Shown: positions 7,879-18,166, counted from the stretch's first letter. The stretch is DNA of 64,000 nucleotides from Phycicoccus flavus (GCF_004025965.2 NZ_SAYU02000015.1:1-64000), one strand, 5' to 3'. The notes: generated by a model from the sequence alone, not told the origin. Numbers and translations: made by a program.

Positions 7879-10800
7879 ATGACCCCGATCGCCGTCGTCG
7901 GCGCCGACGTCCACGTCCCCGGCGCCTCCTCCTTCGCCGAGCTGACCCGCGCCCTGCGCGCGGGGCGGGTCGCCGCGCGCCCGTTCCCGACGGGACGGCT
8001 GCGGGACGGGGCGCTGCTCTCGGCGCCGGAGGACCACTACGACGGCGGCTACTTCGAGCGGATCGACCTCTTCGACCACCGGGCCTTCCGCCTCCCGGCG
8101 CGGCTAACGGCGGAGATGGACCCCTACCAGCGGTGGTGCCTCACCTCCAGCGCCCGGGCGGTCCACGACGCGGGCGAGGCCCGGCCCGGCGCCGGCGAGC
8201 GGGTGGGCGTCTACGCGGCGGTCAACGGGCTCCAGCAGAGCGCCTACGCGACGCTGCAGCGGGCCCACGGGGGTGCTCCCGACCTGCTGGCGGTGCTGTC
8301 GTCGGGCGTCGCGGCGCGGGTGAGCCACGTGCTGGACCTGCGCGGACCGGCGACGGTGCTCGACACCGCCTGCTCGTCCTCGCTCTACGCGCTGGCCGTC
8401 GCCTGCGCCGACCTCACGGCGGGCACCGTCGACGCCGCCGTCGTCACCGCGGCCAACCTCTACCTGGACCCGGGGGCCCGGGGCACCGCCGCCGTCGACG
8501 TCGTCTCCGAGACCTGCCGCACGCGGGCCTTCGACGCGGCCGCCGACGGCACCTCCGTCGGCGAGGGGGTCGTCACGCTCGTCCTGCGCCGCGCCGACGA
8601 CGTCGCGGGACCCGTCTACGGCGTCGTCGAGGGCTGGAGCGTCGGCCAGGACGGACGGACCGCGACGATGGCCGCGCCGAACCCGGCCGCCCAGGTCGCG
8701 GTCGTCGACACCGCGTGGGCGGCCGCGGGCGCGGACCCGGCCGACGTCGGGCTCCTCGTGAGCCACGGCACCGGCACCGCCGTCGGCGACGCCGTCGAGC
8801 TCGAGGCGCTCGCCTCCGCGTCCGCCTTCACCGGGGTCGCCCGCGGCTCGGTGCCGCTCATCTCGGTCAAGGCCAACGCCGGGCACCTCGACGCCGCGTC
8901 CGGGCTGCTGTCGACGGTGGCCGCCCTCGGGGCGCTCTCGACCGGCGAGGTGCCGCCGCACCCGTCGTTCGTCGCACCGTCCCCGGCCGGCGACCTCGTC
9001 ACCTCGCCGTTCTACGTCCCCGTCGAGCCCGCCCCGCTGCGCGCCGGGGCGCTCGCCGGCGTCAGCTCGTTCGGGATGACCGGCACCGACGTCCACGTCG
9101 TCCTCCGGGGCGGGGGCCGGCGTCCGGGACCGACGGCCGACCTGCCGCTGGAGCCGCGGCGGGCCTGGTTCCCGGTCGAGCGGAACACCTTCGCCAAGCC
9201 CGGGTCGCGCGCGCGCACCGTCCTCGGCGTCCGCACCCGGGTGCACACGGTCGAGACGCACCGGGACTGGGAGATCGCCGAGCACCGGGTGGCGGGCACA
9301 CCCCTCATGGTCGGCACGGCCGTGGTCGAGGTCCTCGCGCGCCTGCTGGACGGCTCGGACCTGGCCCTGCCGGAGCACGACGTCACGGACCTGACGATCC
9401 TCCGCCCGCTGACGACCACGGAACCGCTGCTCGAGGTGGTCGCCGCCGTCGAGGAGTCCTCCGGCCGGGGCGAGGTGACGGCCCGGGCCGGCGACGAGGA
9501 CCCCGAGCCCTGGGTGCGCTTCCGGGTGGAGCCGGCGCAGGGGGTGCCGCCGCTGGCCGACGCACCGCCGGACCCCGCGGGCCTCGTCCCGGTCCCGGTC
9601 GAGACCCGGGTGGGCGACGACGCGACGGTCAGCGTCTCCGGTCGGTGGCAGGTGGCCCGCGCCATGTGGCGCTCGCCCGACGGCGAGGAGGCCGTCCTGC
9701 GCCTGGCGGTGCCGCCGGCGCACGCCGCCGAGGCCGCCGGGTACGCCTTCTACCCCCCGGTGCTCGACGCCGCCCTCAACGGGATGAACGCCCTGCTCGG
9801 CGCCGGTGAGGTGCTGCTGCCCTGGGTCTGCGAGCGCCTCGTCGTGCGGGTGCCGGCACTGCCGCCGGGCGAGCTCACCGCGCACCTGCGCCACCGGGGG
9901 ACGACCCGCGACGGCCGCGGCAACGTCATCGTCACCGTCGATACCGACCTGTGGGACGAGCGCGGCCGCTGCCTGGTGTCGACCCGCGGCTACCGGGTGA
10001 AGAACCGGCCGGACGGCCGCGCCCCCGTGCTCGCGTTCCACCGGCTGGTCCTCGACGCCGAGCCCACCCCCCGCACCGGGGGCGCCCCGCGGCGCGCCGT
10101 CGTCCTCCCGGCCTCGCAGGCCGCCGCCCCGTGGCGGGCGGCCGGGTGCGTCGTCGTCGGCCGCGACGACGCCGCGGCGCCCGGCGTGCTGGCCGGCGTC
10201 GACGAGGTCGTCGTCGTCGGCGACGGCCCGGACCCCGACGTCGCCGCCGGGTCCCACGCCCTCGGCCGGCTGCTGCTGCACCTGCACACCGACACCGAGG
10301 TGCGCACCGTCGTCCTCCTCGAGCCCGGGTCGCTGAGCACCGGTCCCGCCGTGGACGCCGCCGTGCGCGCCCGGGCCGCCACGGGCCACTCGCTGCGGAC
10401 GGAGTTCCGCTTCGACGTCGCCGTCCTGGACGCGCCGGCCGAGCCGGCGAGCCTCGCCGCGCTCGACGACCACCTCCCCGAGGGGCTGCTGCGCCTGGAG
10501 GACGGGGTGCTGCGTGCCGCCCGGCTGCGCGAGCACGCGCTGGAGCAGCCGCGGCCGTGGACCCCGGACGCGACCGGGACCGTGCTCGTCGTCGGCGCCT
10601 CGCGGGGCATCGGCCGGGCCTACGCCGGCTGGCTCGTCGAGCGCTTCCCGGGCCTGGCGGTCCACGGTGCCGGCCGCAGCGCGCCCGACGGCCCGCTGCC
10701 CTTCGCCTACCACCGGGCCGACGTCACCGACCCGGCCTCGCTGGCGGCGCTGGCCGAGCGGGTCGGGACCCCCGACCACGTCGTCGTCCTCGCCGGCGAG

Positions 10801-11613
10801 CCGGCCGGCGGGCTCTTCGTCACCAAGAGCGAGGAGACGGTGCGTGCCCGGATGGCCAGCAAGGTCCACGGCGCCGAGAACGTCGCGGCCGCCTTCCCCG
10901 GGTGCCCCGACGTCGTGCTCGTCTCGTCGGTCGCCGGGTGGGTCGGTGCGATCGGCCAGGCCGAGTACGCGGCGGCCAACGCCTACCTCACGGGCCTCGC
11001 CGACCGGCACGGCGGGACGCCCTTCCGCTGCATCGCCCTCACCGGATGGTCCGAGATCGGCATGTCGCGGGATCTCACCGACGAGCTGTTCGTCAGGACG
11101 ACGCCGGAGGAGGGTCTGCCCGTGCTGCACGCGTTCGTCGCCAGCGAGGAGCGGTGCGCCTCGCTGTTCCGGCTGCTGGACGGCTCCGGCGCCTACTCCC
11201 CGCTGCTGGCCGGCGCGGCCGGTCCGGCGGCCCGGCACGCCCCTGCGCCGGACCGGACCGCCGCCGTCGCCGCCCCCGCCGCCCCCCGGCCGGCCGGCAC
11301 CGCTCGTCCGGCGGAGGTGCAGGCCGCCGTCCTCGGCGCCTGGAGCCGGGTCCTCGGCCCGGACGAGTACGCCCCGGACGTCACCTTCTTCGAGTACGGG
11401 GGCGACTCCGTCTCGGTGGTCCGGCTCTGCGACGAGCTGGGCCGCGACTTCCCCGACGTCTTCGACGTCACGACGCTCTTCTCCTGCGCGACGGTCCGTG
11501 ACCAGACGCAGTGGGTGGAGCGCCACCTGGAGGCCACGACGGCCTCGACGGCCGTGTCGGTCGACATCTCCGCGATCCAGCGGCTTCTCCACGCGAACGG
11601 AAGGTCCCGTTGA
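7879..11613 (+). CDS. AT-less polyketide synthase module, KS-DH-KR-ACP
   Basis: This 1244-residue protein is one reducing PKS module. The KS is intact: DTACSSS with Cys165, SHGTGT with His296 and KANAGHLD with His336. It is followed directly by a dehydratase-like region: HRVAGTPLMV, with His469 but V where the usual HxxxGxxxxP has P, and a downstream FYPPVLDAALN aspartate. There is no AT domain in between. The ketoreductase has GASRGIG for NADPH, VSSVAG and the catalytic Tyr1030 in EYAAAN. The C-terminal carrier has EYGGDSVS with Ser1177. Malonyl units probably come from the discrete AT upstream. The product of the module should be at least beta-hydroxy and perhaps enoyl. It starts 18 bases after the AT gene behind GAGGACCGGAG. 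Confidence 0.9.
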   Translation: MTPIAVVGADVHVPGASSFAELTRALRAGRVAARPFPTGRLRDGALLSAPEDHYDGGYFERIDLFDHRAFRLPARLTAEMDPYQRWCLTSSARAVHDAGEARPGAGERVGVYAAVNGLQQSAYATLQRAHGGAPDLLAVLSSGVAARVSHVLDLRGPATVLDTACSSSLYALAVACADLTAGTVDAAVVTAANLYLDPGARGTAAVDVVSETCRTRAFDAAADGTSVGEGVVTLVLRRADDVAGPVYGVVEGWSVGQDGRTATMAAPNPAAQVAVVDTAWAAAGADPADVGLLVSHGTGTAVGDAVELEALASASAFTGVARGSVPLISVKANAGHLDAASGLLSTVAALGALSTGEVPPHPSFVAPSPAGDLVTSPFYVPVEPAPLRAGALAGVSSFGMTGTDVHVVLRGGGRRPGPTADLPLEPRRAWFPVERNTFAKPGSRARTVLGVRTRVHTVETHRDWEIAEHRVAGTPLMVGTAVVEVLARLLDGSDLALPEHDVTDLTILRPLTTTEPLLEVVAAVEESSGRGEVTARAGDEDPEPWVRFRVEPAQGVPPLADAPPDPAGLVPVPVETRVGDDATVSVSGRWQVARAMWRSPDGEEAVLRLAVPPAHAAEAAGYAFYPPVLDAALNGMNALLGAGEVLLPWVCERLVVRVPALPPGELTAHLRHRGTTRDGRGNVIVTVDTDLWDERGRCLVSTRGYRVKNRPDGRAPVLAFHRLVLDAEPTPRTGGAPRRAVVLPASQAAAPWRAAGCVVVGRDDAAAPGVLAGVDEVVVVGDGPDPDVAAGSHALGRLLLHLHTDTEVRTVVLLEPGSLSTGPAVDAAVRARAATGHSLRTEFRFDVAVLDAPAEPASLAALDDHLPEGLLRLEDGVLRAARLREHALEQPRPWTPDATGTVLVVGASRGIGRAYAGWLVERFPGLAVHGAGRSAPDGPLPFAYHRADVTDPASLAALAERVGTPDHVVVLAGEPAGGLFVTKSEETVRARMASKVHGAENVAAAFPGCPDVVLVSSVAGWVGAIGQAEYAAANAYLTGLADRHGGTPFRCIALTGWSEIGMSRDLTDELFVRTTPEEGLPVLHAFVASEERCASLFRLLDGSGAYSPLLAGAAGPAARHAPAPDRTAAVAAPAAPRPAGTARPAEVQAAVLGAWSRVLGPDEYAPDVTFFEYGGDSVSVVRLCDELGRDFPDVFDVTTLFSCATVRDQTQWVERHLEATTASTAVSVDISAIQRLLHANGRSR

Positions 11614-14600
11614 TGGAACTCGCCCAGTACCTCTACGCCCAGATCACCTCGGGCCGGCTCGACGAGGAGGAGGGCCGCGGCTACCTCGGCCAGGTCCTCC
11701 CCCGCGAGATCGCGGTCGTCGGGATGTCCTGCGAGTACACCGGGGCGCCGACGCTGTTCGACCTCGAGCGGCTGCTGCGCAGCGGACGCCACGGGTTCGC
11801 GCCCTTCCCGGAGTCGCGCCGCAAGTACTTCCCGCGCGACCACCGCTACCTCGTCGACGCGGCACGCTCCTACGAGCGCGACCCCGAGGAGCTGTTCCTG
11901 CAGATGTGCGGGCAGCCCGGCTCCTACCTCGAGGACGTCGACCAGTTCGAGCCCGGGTTCTTCGACATCCCCGAGCACGAGGCGACCTACGTCGACCCGA
12001 TGCACCGGCTCGTCCTCAAGCACCTGCACCTCGCGCTGGAGCACTCCGGGCTGACCCGCGCCGAGGTGTACGGCTCCCGGACGGCCGTCTACGTCGGCAA
12101 GGACCGCTCGATCGCCGGCTCCTACGCCTCGGAGATCGAGGCCGACTCCGACCTCATCAACCCCGGCACCTGGGAGGGCATCCTCGCCAGCCGGCTCAAC
12201 TACCTCTACGACCTCCAGGGCGGCTCGCTCGTCGTCGACACCGCGTGCTCCTCGAGTCTCGTCGCGCTGCACATCGCGACGAAGATGCTGCGCGACGGGG
12301 AGATCGACCTGGCGCTGGTCGGCGGCATCGCGCTCGGCCTGGCCCCGCGCCAGGGCGAGGTGTTCGGCGACTACGCGTCGGTCGAGACCTCCCGCGACCA
12401 CCTCAAGGTCTTCGACCAGGCCTCCTCGGGCACGATCTTCGGCGAGGGCGTCGGGTTCGTCGTCCTGCGCCGCCTCCCCGAGGCCCTCGAGCGCGGTGAG
12501 CACGTCTACTCGGTCGTGCGGGCCACGGGGATCAACAGCGACGGCCGCTCCAACGGGCTCACCGCGCCCAACCCCAAGGCGCAGACCGCCCTGGTCCTCG
12601 ACACCTACGCCGCCGCGTCCATCACCCCGGACACCATCGACTACGTCGACGCGCACGGCACGGGCACCAAGCTCGGCGACCCCATCGAGATCCGCGGACT
12701 CACCGACGCCTTCCGCGGCGCCGGGGCCACCGGCTACTCAACGACCGCGCTCTCCAGCCTCAAGGAGAACATCGGGCACACGGTCGGCGCGGCCGGCGTC
12801 GGCGGCCTCATCAAGATGTCCCTCGCCCTGGACTCCCGGCTCATCTACCCGGCGTGCGGCTTCGAGGTCCCGAACGACTTCATCAAGTTCATCGACACCC
12901 CCTTCTACGTCCCCGACGCCCTCTCGCCCTGGGAGCGTGGCGACCACCCGCGCCGCGGGGCCATCAGCTCCTTCGGGTTCAGCGGCACCAACGGCCACAC
13001 CGTGCTCGAGGAGTTCGAGGCCCCGGACCGCGGGCCGCACGACGGCCGCGAGCTGCCCTTCCTCCTCAGCGCGCCCACGCCGCACCAGCTGGTCGGCGTC
13101 ATCGACGGGTTCCTGCGCGGCGCCGCCCTCGTCGCCGAGCGGCACCTGCCCGACGTCGCCTTCACCCTCGCCCGCCGCCGGGCCCGGTACGCCACCACCG
13201 TCGGCTTCACCGCGGGCGACCACGACGGACTCCTCGCCGGCCTGCGGGCGGCCCGGGAGGCACTGGTGACCGGCACGCCGGTCGCGGGCGTCGTCGTCGG
13301 CACGGCCGCGGACGCGGCGGCGGACGGCGCCGGCTCGCGGGCCCTGGACCTCCTGCGCAGCCGGATGGCCGCCATGCCCGACCTGCTGACCCTCACCGAG
13401 CGCCTCGGGCTCACCGTCACCGAGGGCGCCGACCTCCTCTCCGACGGCGACCTCGCGGACGGTCGCACCTGCGGCCTGCCCGGGCACGTCTTCGACACGA
13501 AGGCCTACTGGGGCACGGTGAAGACGTACAACGTCTACGAGACCGAGCCCGAGCTGCCCGGCACCCCGCTGGACGGACCGCTGCTCGACACCAAGGTCCT
13601 CTCGACGCCGACGGTCGACCTGTACTCGATCCGGCTCGACCCGAGCCGCTGGTTCCTCGCCGACCACCGGATCGCCGGACACCCGACGCTGTCCGGGACG
13701 GCCTACACGCAGGTGGCCGCCGAGCTCGCGACGCTCCACTTCGGGACGCCCGCGTACGAGCTGAGCCGGATGATGTTCAAGAACCTCATCCAGGTGCCGC
13801 AGGGCCGCACCGTCCTCGTCGAGGCGGCCCGGCGCGACGGCGACGTCCTCGACGTCCAGGTCTTCAGCCCGGCGCAGGACGAGGCGTCCCCGGTCGTCGC
13901 GCACGGCTCGTTCACCCTGCGCCGGCTCGACCCGGCCACGCTCGACCCCGGCAAGGGGGTCGCCACCGCGAGCGCCGCGGCCGACCGCCTCGCCTGGCAG
14001 GGCGAGGACGGCGGCACCTCCGGCATGCGCTTCGCCGGCCGCTGGGACCTGCGGCTCGCCACGATGCTGCACGAGACCCTCGAGGACGGCGACCACCTGC
14101 TGGACTTCACCCTCCACCCGGAGCACCGGCAGGACCTCGCCGACTTCCACCTCTCCCCGGCGATCCTCGACCTCGTCGCCGGCGTCACCAGCTGGGAGCG
14201 GTCCTCCACCACGGGCCAGGCGTTCCTGCCGCTCTCCTACGGCCGGCTGCGCTTCACCGGGCGGCCCTTCACCGCCCGGGTGACCTCGCGGACGACGCTG
14301 CGCTACGACACGACGTCCGAGCCGCGGGTCGCCGCCGCCGACGTCTGGGTCTACGACGAGGACGGCGAGCTCGTCGTCCAGCTGGAGCGCTACGCCATGC
14401 GCGCCTTCACCGGCGCGCCCGCGGAGCCGAGCCTCCACGAGGTCGGGCTGACCGCGCTGGAGTGGCCGGCCACCACGCCCGAGCCGCCGGCGTCGGTGCT
14501 GCTCGTGGGTTCCGGCCCCGACGCCGACACCGCCTGGGCCGGCCTCGACGACGGCGGACGGGCGCGGGTGCGCCGGGTCACGCCCGAGGAGCTGGAGACC

Positions 14601-16118
14601 GGCACCGACAGGGCCGACGCGGTCGTGTGGGTGATCCCCTCGGGCGCGGCCGACGACCCGGCCGGTCTCGCGGCCGCCGCGCAGGAGTACCTCGGCGTGG
14701 CCAAGGCCGCCCCGCGACGCCTGGGCACCGGCGGGCGTCTGCTCGTCCTCGCCGCCCGCGGCCTGGCCGACCCGGCCGAGCCCGGGGACGGCGGCGTCGA
14801 CCCGTTCGGCCACGCCGCGCTCGCCGCGGCCCGGGTGGTGCAGATGGAGAACCCGCGGGTCACCACCCTCGCCGTCAGCGACGCCGACCTGGACCTCGCC
14901 CGGGCGCTGAACCTGGCCCGCTCCCCCGGGCTGGAGGGCCGCAAGGTCCGGGTCGACGGGGACCGGCTGCGCGGGGAGGTCCTTCGCCCCCGGTCCGGCG
15001 ACCTCCCGGCCCGGACCGTCACCCCGGGCTCGACCGTGCTGCTCACCGGCGGCTTCGGCGGCATCGGGCTGGAGTACCTCGACGCCCTGTGGCGCGAGCA
15101 CCAGGCCCACGCGGTCGTCCTCGGGCGCCGCGACCTGGACGCCCTCGCGGCCAGCGACCACGCCGACGACCGGGAGCGGGCCGCCCGGGCCCGGGCCCTG
15201 GTCGCCGACGGCATGGAGCTGCGCTTCGTCCCGTGCGACCTCGACCGGCCGGCGGAGGTCCGCGAGGCCGTCGCCAAGCTGCGGGCGGACTCGGTGCGGG
15301 TGAGCGGGGTCGTCCACCTGGCCGGGGTCCCCGAGGACGGGATGCTCTTCCGCAAGGAGCCGGCCGACCTCGCGGCCGTCCTCGCCCCGAAGGCGGGCGC
15401 CGCGAGCGCCCTCCTGTCGGCGCTCGGCGACGAGGTCGACTGGGTCCTCGCGGCGTCGTCGATGACGACCCTCACCGGGGCCCCGGGCCAGTTCGGCTAC
15501 ACCCTGGCCAACGCCGTCCTCGAGGGTCTGGCCCGCTCCGGGTCCGGGACCGTGTCGACGGTGCGCTGGCCGGGCTGGAAGGAGACCGGCATGGCCCTGC
15601 GGTTCGGGGTCGCCGACGCCGCGGACGACGCCTTCCTCCTCGCCCCGCTCACGACGGCGGCCGGCGCCGAGTACGTCCGCCGCAGCCTGGCCGGGAGCTT
15701 CACCGACCTCGTCGTCGGCGACCTCACGGCCGCCGCACCCGCCCTGCTCGACCCGTGGCTGGAGCGCGCGGGTGCCGCCCCGGCCGAGGCGGCCGCTCCC
15801 GCGGCACCGGCCGGCCCGTCGACGGACACCGGCGGCATGACGATCAAGGACTACGCGTCCCTCACCGTCACCGGGACCGACCGCGAGCTGGACGACCTGG
15901 AGAAGCTCGTCACGGTGCTGTTCGCCTCCGTGCTCGACGCCGACGCCATCGACGTCACGGTGAGCTTCACCGACCTCGGCGGGGACTCCCTCAAGGCCTT
16001 CAGCATCTACACCCCGCTCGTCGACCGTCTCGGCGTCGACCTCGAGGTGGCGGACATCTTCATCCACTCGACGGTGCTCGAGCTGAGCGCCCACGTCCGC
16101 GAGCTCCAGGAGGACTGA
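11613..16118 (+). CDS. AT-less polyketide synthase module, KS-DH-KR-ACP
   Basis: This 1501-residue protein opens with about 35 residues (MELAQYLYAQITSGRLDEEE) resembling the N-terminal linkers of trans-AT PKS proteins. The KS is intact: DTACSSS with Cys212, DAHGTGTKLGDP with His348 and KENIGHTVGAAG with His389. The DH-like region has DHRIAGHPTLS with His685, with S in place of the usual P, and SPAILD as the possible second acid. The ketoreductase has TGGFGGIG and Tyr1296 in GYTLAN. The C-terminal carrier has DLGGDSLKA with Ser1459. No AT or enoylreductase is present. The ATG overlaps the stop of the first PKS gene, so the two are likely consecutive modules. Confidence 0.9.
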   Translation: MELAQYLYAQITSGRLDEEEGRGYLGQVLPREIAVVGMSCEYTGAPTLFDLERLLRSGRHGFAPFPESRRKYFPRDHRYLVDAARSYERDPEELFLQMCGQPGSYLEDVDQFEPGFFDIPEHEATYVDPMHRLVLKHLHLALEHSGLTRAEVYGSRTAVYVGKDRSIAGSYASEIEADSDLINPGTWEGILASRLNYLYDLQGGSLVVDTACSSSLVALHIATKMLRDGEIDLALVGGIALGLAPRQGEVFGDYASVETSRDHLKVFDQASSGTIFGEGVGFVVLRRLPEALERGEHVYSVVRATGINSDGRSNGLTAPNPKAQTALVLDTYAAASITPDTIDYVDAHGTGTKLGDPIEIRGLTDAFRGAGATGYSTTALSSLKENIGHTVGAAGVGGLIKMSLALDSRLIYPACGFEVPNDFIKFIDTPFYVPDALSPWERGDHPRRGAISSFGFSGTNGHTVLEEFEAPDRGPHDGRELPFLLSAPTPHQLVGVIDGFLRGAALVAERHLPDVAFTLARRRARYATTVGFTAGDHDGLLAGLRAAREALVTGTPVAGVVVGTAADAAADGAGSRALDLLRSRMAAMPDLLTLTERLGLTVTEGADLLSDGDLADGRTCGLPGHVFDTKAYWGTVKTYNVYETEPELPGTPLDGPLLDTKVLSTPTVDLYSIRLDPSRWFLADHRIAGHPTLSGTAYTQVAAELATLHFGTPAYELSRMMFKNLIQVPQGRTVLVEAARRDGDVLDVQVFSPAQDEASPVVAHGSFTLRRLDPATLDPGKGVATASAAADRLAWQGEDGGTSGMRFAGRWDLRLATMLHETLEDGDHLLDFTLHPEHRQDLADFHLSPAILDLVAGVTSWERSSTTGQAFLPLSYGRLRFTGRPFTARVTSRTTLRYDTTSEPRVAAADVWVYDEDGELVVQLERYAMRAFTGAPAEPSLHEVGLTALEWPATTPEPPASVLLVGSGPDADTAWAGLDDGGRARVRRVTPEELETGTDRADAVVWVIPSGAADDPAGLAAAAQEYLGVAKAAPRRLGTGGRLLVLAARGLADPAEPGDGGVDPFGHAALAAARVVQMENPRVTTLAVSDADLDLARALNLARSPGLEGRKVRVDGDRLRGEVLRPRSGDLPARTVTPGSTVLLTGGFGGIGLEYLDALWREHQAHAVVLGRRDLDALAASDHADDRERAARARALVADGMELRFVPCDLDRPAEVREAVAKLRADSVRVSGVVHLAGVPEDGMLFRKEPADLAAVLAPKAGAASALLSALGDEVDWVLAASSMTTLTGAPGQFGYTLANAVLEGLARSGSGTVSTVRWPGWKETGMALRFGVADAADDAFLLAPLTTAAGAEYVRRSLAGSFTDLVVGDLTAAAPALLDPWLERAGAAPAEAAAPAAPAGPSTDTGGMTIKDYASLTVTGTDRELDDLEKLVTVLFASVLDADAIDVTVSFTDLGGDSLKAFSIYTPLVDRLGVDLEVADIFIHSTVLELSAHVRELQED

Positions 16119-16121
16119 CCC

Positions 16122-17426
16122 GTGAGCGCTGCACCCCACGAGGCGGCCGGCCGCCGCGTCCGCCGCCGGCACCCCCGCACCGCCGTCATCACCGACGTCG
16201 CCGAGGTCTACCCGGTGGCCGGCCGGGCCGAGGCCGAGCAGCGCGCCGACGAGGGCGAGCGGATCTGGGCCGACCGGGTGGCCGGGCTCAACCGCAACCT
16301 GGCCGCCGTCGGCGGGCCCGCGCTCGCCGCCGGCCCCGCGTTCCGCGGTGTCTTCTTCCGCGACCCGGAGGCCGAGCTGCCGGTCGGCTGTCTCGCCGAG
16401 GTGCCCGCCGCCTTCGTCACCACCGCCGAGCGGGTCTCGCTGCACCTGGCCGAGACGCTCATCGAGCGGGCCGGGCCGCTGCCGGCCACCCTGCACCTGT
16501 CGACGGCCGACCCGGAGGAGGACCTCTCCAAGCCGACCTTCGTCGCCTCGACGGGGATCCCGGTCGGCCCGGAGCTCGCCGACGCCGCCTTCGACCCCAT
16601 GGGCCTCTACCGGCGGCTGCCCCGGATCCGGCGCGGGTCGGTCGGACGGACCGTCGAGGCCTCGGCGTCGGGGCCGGTCGCGCTCATCGACGCGGTGAGC
16701 CGGATCGAGAACGGCAGCGGGACGGCCGGTGTCGTCACCTCCGCCAGCGGCAAGTCCATCCCCATCCCCTTCGAGGCGGTGCCGGTGGGCGCCGGCGCGG
16801 ACCGCACCCACGAGCCGTTCACCGACGGCGCCGCCGGGCACTACAACGCCGAGGGCGGGGTGGCGCTCCTGCTGCGCGAGGAGGAGTCGGCCCGGGCCGA
16901 CGGCGTCGCCGTCCTGGCCCGGGTGGCCGGGTACGCCTACGGCACCTTCGGCTCGTCGGTCGTCAACCGCCGTGTCGTCACCGACGTCGTGCTGCGGGCC
17001 CTGGCCGACGCGGAGGTCGACCCCGCCACCCCGGTGCTCGTCGACCTCTACGGCCGGGGGAACCGGATCGACGACGGCGCCGAGCTCTCGGCCATGGAGA
17101 AGGTCCGCGAGACCTACCCCGGGCTGGAGACGGCCTACCTCAAGGGCGGTCGGCACTACGTCATCGGCGCCCACGGCCTCCAGGGCCTGGTCCGGATGCT
17201 CGCCGCCCGGGCCGGGCGCACCCCCGTCCGCGACCTGGCGTCGCACCCGACGAGCGAGCTGCTCGCCGCCCGGCCGCTCCGCCACCTGACCGCCGACCCG
17301 GACGGCTTCACCACCGTCGTGTTCGTCGCGTACTCCGTCCACGGCAGCTGCGTCGCCGTGGTCCTCGACCTCTCCGACGCCGCCGGCGCCGGGGACGCCC
17401 CCCACCCGAAGGAGCAGGCCGCATGA
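16122..17426 (+). CDS. Ketosynthase-fold protein without catalytic residues
   Basis: This 434-residue protein keeps the rhythm of a ketosynthase but not its chemistry. The place of DTACSSS reads VEASASGPVALIDAV, with no cysteine. The HGTGT block reads VDLYGRGNRIDDGAEL, with no histidine. The third block reads LKGGRHYVIGAHGLQGLV, close in shape to KxNxGHxxxAAG. EGGVALLL and the C-terminal YSVHGSCVAVVL also fit the thiolase fold. Likely roles are a structural partner of an active KS (like a chain-length factor) or a decarboxylating or docking subunit. It starts with GTG four bases after the second PKS gene and overlaps the thioesterase gene. The fold call rests on spaced motif matches only. Confidence 0.65.
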   Translation: MSAAPHEAAGRRVRRRHPRTAVITDVAEVYPVAGRAEAEQRADEGERIWADRVAGLNRNLAAVGGPALAAGPAFRGVFFRDPEAELPVGCLAEVPAAFVTTAERVSLHLAETLIERAGPLPATLHLSTADPEEDLSKPTFVASTGIPVGPELADAAFDPMGLYRRLPRIRRGSVGRTVEASASGPVALIDAVSRIENGSGTAGVVTSASGKSIPIPFEAVPVGAGADRTHEPFTDGAAGHYNAEGGVALLLREEESARADGVAVLARVAGYAYGTFGSSVVNRRVVTDVVLRALADAEVDPATPVLVDLYGRGNRIDDGAELSAMEKVRETYPGLETAYLKGGRHYVIGAHGLQGLVRMLAARAGRTPVRDLASHPTSELLAARPLRHLTADPDGFTTVVFVAYSVHGSCVAVVLDLSDAAGAGDAPHPKEQAA

Positions 17427-18166
17427 CCCCCGTCGACCTCGTGTGCCTGCCGTTCGCCGGCGCGCACATGGACCCCTTCCACGCCCTGCGGCGCGAGTGC
17501 GAGAGCGCCGTCCCGGGCCTGGCCTCGATGACCGTCACCTACCCGGGCCACGGCGGCCGGGTGCACGGCGCGCTCGCGCCGACCATCCTCGAGATGGCGC
17601 ACGACGCGCTCGGCGAGATCGACGAGCACCGGGCCCGCCGCGGGTCCGGCCACCGCGAGACCGTGCTGCTCGGCTACAGCATGGGCGGCTACGTCGCCTA
17701 CGAGCTGGCGCACCTGCTGGCGGACCGGGGCGAGCCCCCGGTCCGGCTCCTCGCCATGGCGGCGACGCCTCCGGCGCACCTGGACGGCACCGACCTCGAC
17801 CTCGGCACCGACGACGAGCTGCTCGAGCACTGCGCGCAGTACGGCCTCGTCTCGCCGGGATCCTTCCCCGAGGGGACGATGCGGCGGCTGTTCCTGCCCG
17901 CGCTGCGCAACGACATCCTCGCCGTCGACCGGTACCCGACCGCGCGCGGGCGGCGGCCGCTGCCCGCCGCCACCGAGCTCGTCGTCTTCACCGGCGCCCA
18001 CGACGCCACCGTCGCCCACCAGGACCGCTGGGCCGACCTCACCGCCGCCCCGCCCCGGACCCACGTCTACGACGGTGGGCACTTCTTCGTCACCGAGTGC
18101 CGCGACGCCCTCGTCCGCGACGTCGTGGCCCACCTCGGCACCCACCGCGAGAGGACCGCAGCATGA
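17423..18166 (+). CDS. Type II thioesterase
   Basis: This 247-residue alpha/beta hydrolase has the start LVCLPFAGAHMDPF and the nucleophile elbow GYSMGG with Ser86. The catalytic histidine is His220 in GGHFFV. These are the hallmarks of the editing thioesterases of NRPS/PKS clusters, which remove wrong or stalled acyl groups from carriers. No integrated releasing thioesterase is visible in the window, so either this enzyme or something left of the window releases the product. Start and stop overlap both neighbours. Confidence 0.9.
   Translation: MTPVDLVCLPFAGAHMDPFHALRRECESAVPGLASMTVTYPGHGGRVHGALAPTILEMAHDALGEIDEHRARRGSGHRETVLLGYSMGGYVAYELAHLLADRGEPPVRLLAMAATPPAHLDGTDLDLGTDDELLEHCAQYGLVSPGSFPEGTMRRLFLPALRNDILAVDRYPTARGRRPLPAATELVVFTGAHDATVAHQDRWADLTAAPPRTHVYDGGHFFVTECRDALVRDVVAHLGTHRERTAA

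Noticed and set aside
12738-17405. 1555-codon open frame on the minus strand opposite the PKS genes
   Set aside because: It lies fully opposite strong PKS and thioesterase motifs. At this GC content the antisense frame stays open by codon bias, and its translation is low-complexity Gly/Arg/Val/Asp.
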